Assembly (NCBI GenBank): GCA_023101725.1
Contig: JALJCO010003968.1
Location: 434,001 to 498,000, forward strand
Reading direction: 5' to 3'
Source of the DNA: Atherinomorus stipes
Taxonomy: Eukaryota; Chordata; Actinopteri; Atheriniformes; Atherinidae
Length of the DNA stretch: 64,000 nucleotides
Below are positions 62,913-64,000 of this stretch, one piece after another (position 1 is the stretch's first letter; each line of letters starts with the position of its first letter). A model generated the notes under the pieces. It saw only the letters and a list, made by a program, of their open reading frames with translations, did no database searches and was not told where the DNA came from. Made by a program: the position numbers and the translations under genes.

Positions 62913-64000
62913 AGTATGCAGCTGCGCAATTGAGCACATGATGTCAGGACGCAGAAATGAAACTCATGAGCAGCAGTGAGCATGAGGACAGAAGATTGAC
63001 AGATTTCTAGCCAGTTGAATATGGTAAACTGTGTGCGTCTGAGAAGAGCTGTAAGTAACTCGTATTTCTGCCTAAACAGGATGTTTATTATGCCTTTAAA
63101 GTGTCCCTGGCATGAAATTTGTGGTTTTTGAGGTTTTTGATATGTTTTAGTTTCCCCAGCCTGCCTTTAACCCCTTAGGGGTTAAGTTATAGATTAGTGT
63201 TTCCTTTTTCCCTGGATGTGTCTGCCTACATAGCAAAATTAGCATTCACAATTGGGCTGATTGGCAGTTCGGCATATTTACTCCTAGTGCAGCATATAAC
63301 GTCATTTACTTCCAGCCAATTACCCCACTTCCCCAAACTACACTCTCCAAGTCCCTCCCTCCGAGACCTACAACAACAAACCGACAGCATGGCATCCAGT
63401 TCACATCAGAACTGCTCTGTACCTGGCGTACAAAGGACAACACCAACCATTTAGTCCTCCCCACTTCCTCCCCACTGAAAAGCTTATGGGTGGATTTCAT
63501 TTATGCAGGAATGTGCCCGATTGGATATAATTAACAGAAAATCTCCCTGTAGCGCCGTGTCCTCCTCAGGAGCGAAGCTTCAGGTTAAAACAACTTCCAG
63601 CCGCCATGAAGAAACATTAAGTTTCTAATAAATGTTTCTCATCATGTTCATGTCTTTTATCTCTGAGGGAAACTGATGTTTGTGATGATTCTATTATATA
63701 AGTATTCCCTGTGCACATTAACTCGGGTTTGCAATCAGCCCTTCATTATCATCATCATCATCACTGTTTCTGTACTGCTCTGGTCAGATGAAGACCCATC
63801 CAATGTGTAGAACGAGTGTAATTATTCTTTAGTATTAACTATTAACTGAACTCGGTTCACAGGTGAAGTAAATAATTCAGGGAAACTTGTTGCTGGGAAT
63901 ATGATGCCGTTTTCTTCTACACCGGATTCATACTTGCACTGCATCTGCGTCCGTGTCGGTTTGGTGACGCCGTCACTGCCGTATGACCTGTATAGGTCCG

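Larger units (their letters stand above)
58681..64000. other. 5' flank of prkg1, no gene recognised
   Basis: No coding exon was identified upstream of the alpha promoter. Apart from the G-rich patch (60955-61330) and repeats (62086-62533, 62651-62912), the sequence looks like ordinary intergenic DNA. A GATA-motif cluster is at 59657-59710. An (ATC)n microsatellite lies at 63745-63762. Confidence 0.7.

Overview
The window looks like teleost fish nuclear DNA. Coding signal is sparse and split into exons with GT/AG splice sites, and the rest is AT-rich intron and flank. The repeats are typical of fish: decayed Tc1/mariner elements, hAT-type miniature elements, a tRNA-derived SINE, 3' tails of non-LTR retrotransposons and many microsatellites. 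There is no sign of bacterial operons, viral genes, rRNA or tRNA genes, or CRISPR arrays.

The only protein-coding gene I can support is the 5' part of cGMP-dependent protein kinase 1 (prkg1; the a/b teleost paralogue cannot be settled here) on the minus strand. Four coding exons are visible. The PKG I-alpha first exon is at 57978-58234 and the PKG I-beta first exon at 53798-54102. Common exon 2 (48393-48559) begins the first cyclic-nucleotide-binding domain. Common exon 3 (24305-24418) carries the phosphate-binding cassette of that domain. Both first exons end in phase 2, so either joins exon 2 in frame. Exon 2 joins exon 3 in phase 1, and exon 3 ends in phase 1. The kinase domain and the rest of the gene lie beyond position 1. 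The two isoform starts use separate promoters in CpG- and GC-rich DNA about 4 kb apart.

Layout: 1-24304 is the visible part of intron 3, rich in old transposons. It includes a decayed Tc1-like element at 18300-20525 that carries two later insertions. 24419-48392 is intron 2 (about 24 kb). It holds a 645-bp near-perfect inverted repeat flanked by TTAA (35341-35985), a decayed half copy of the same family (46331-46533), and two more Tc1-like relics (40569-41092 and 46561-47650). 48560-53797 lies between exon 2 and the beta exon, 54103-57977 between the beta and alpha exons, and 58235-64000 is upstream flank. That flank holds a strongly G-rich low-complexity patch near 61 kb and a second copy of a repeat also found at 50.6 kb.

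I found no undescribed multi-gene system. The most interesting items are the paired alternative first exons with parallel autoinhibitory motifs, the long intronic foldback element, the nested transposon insertions, several perfect short hairpins, and the GATA-motif cluster upstream of the alpha promoter.
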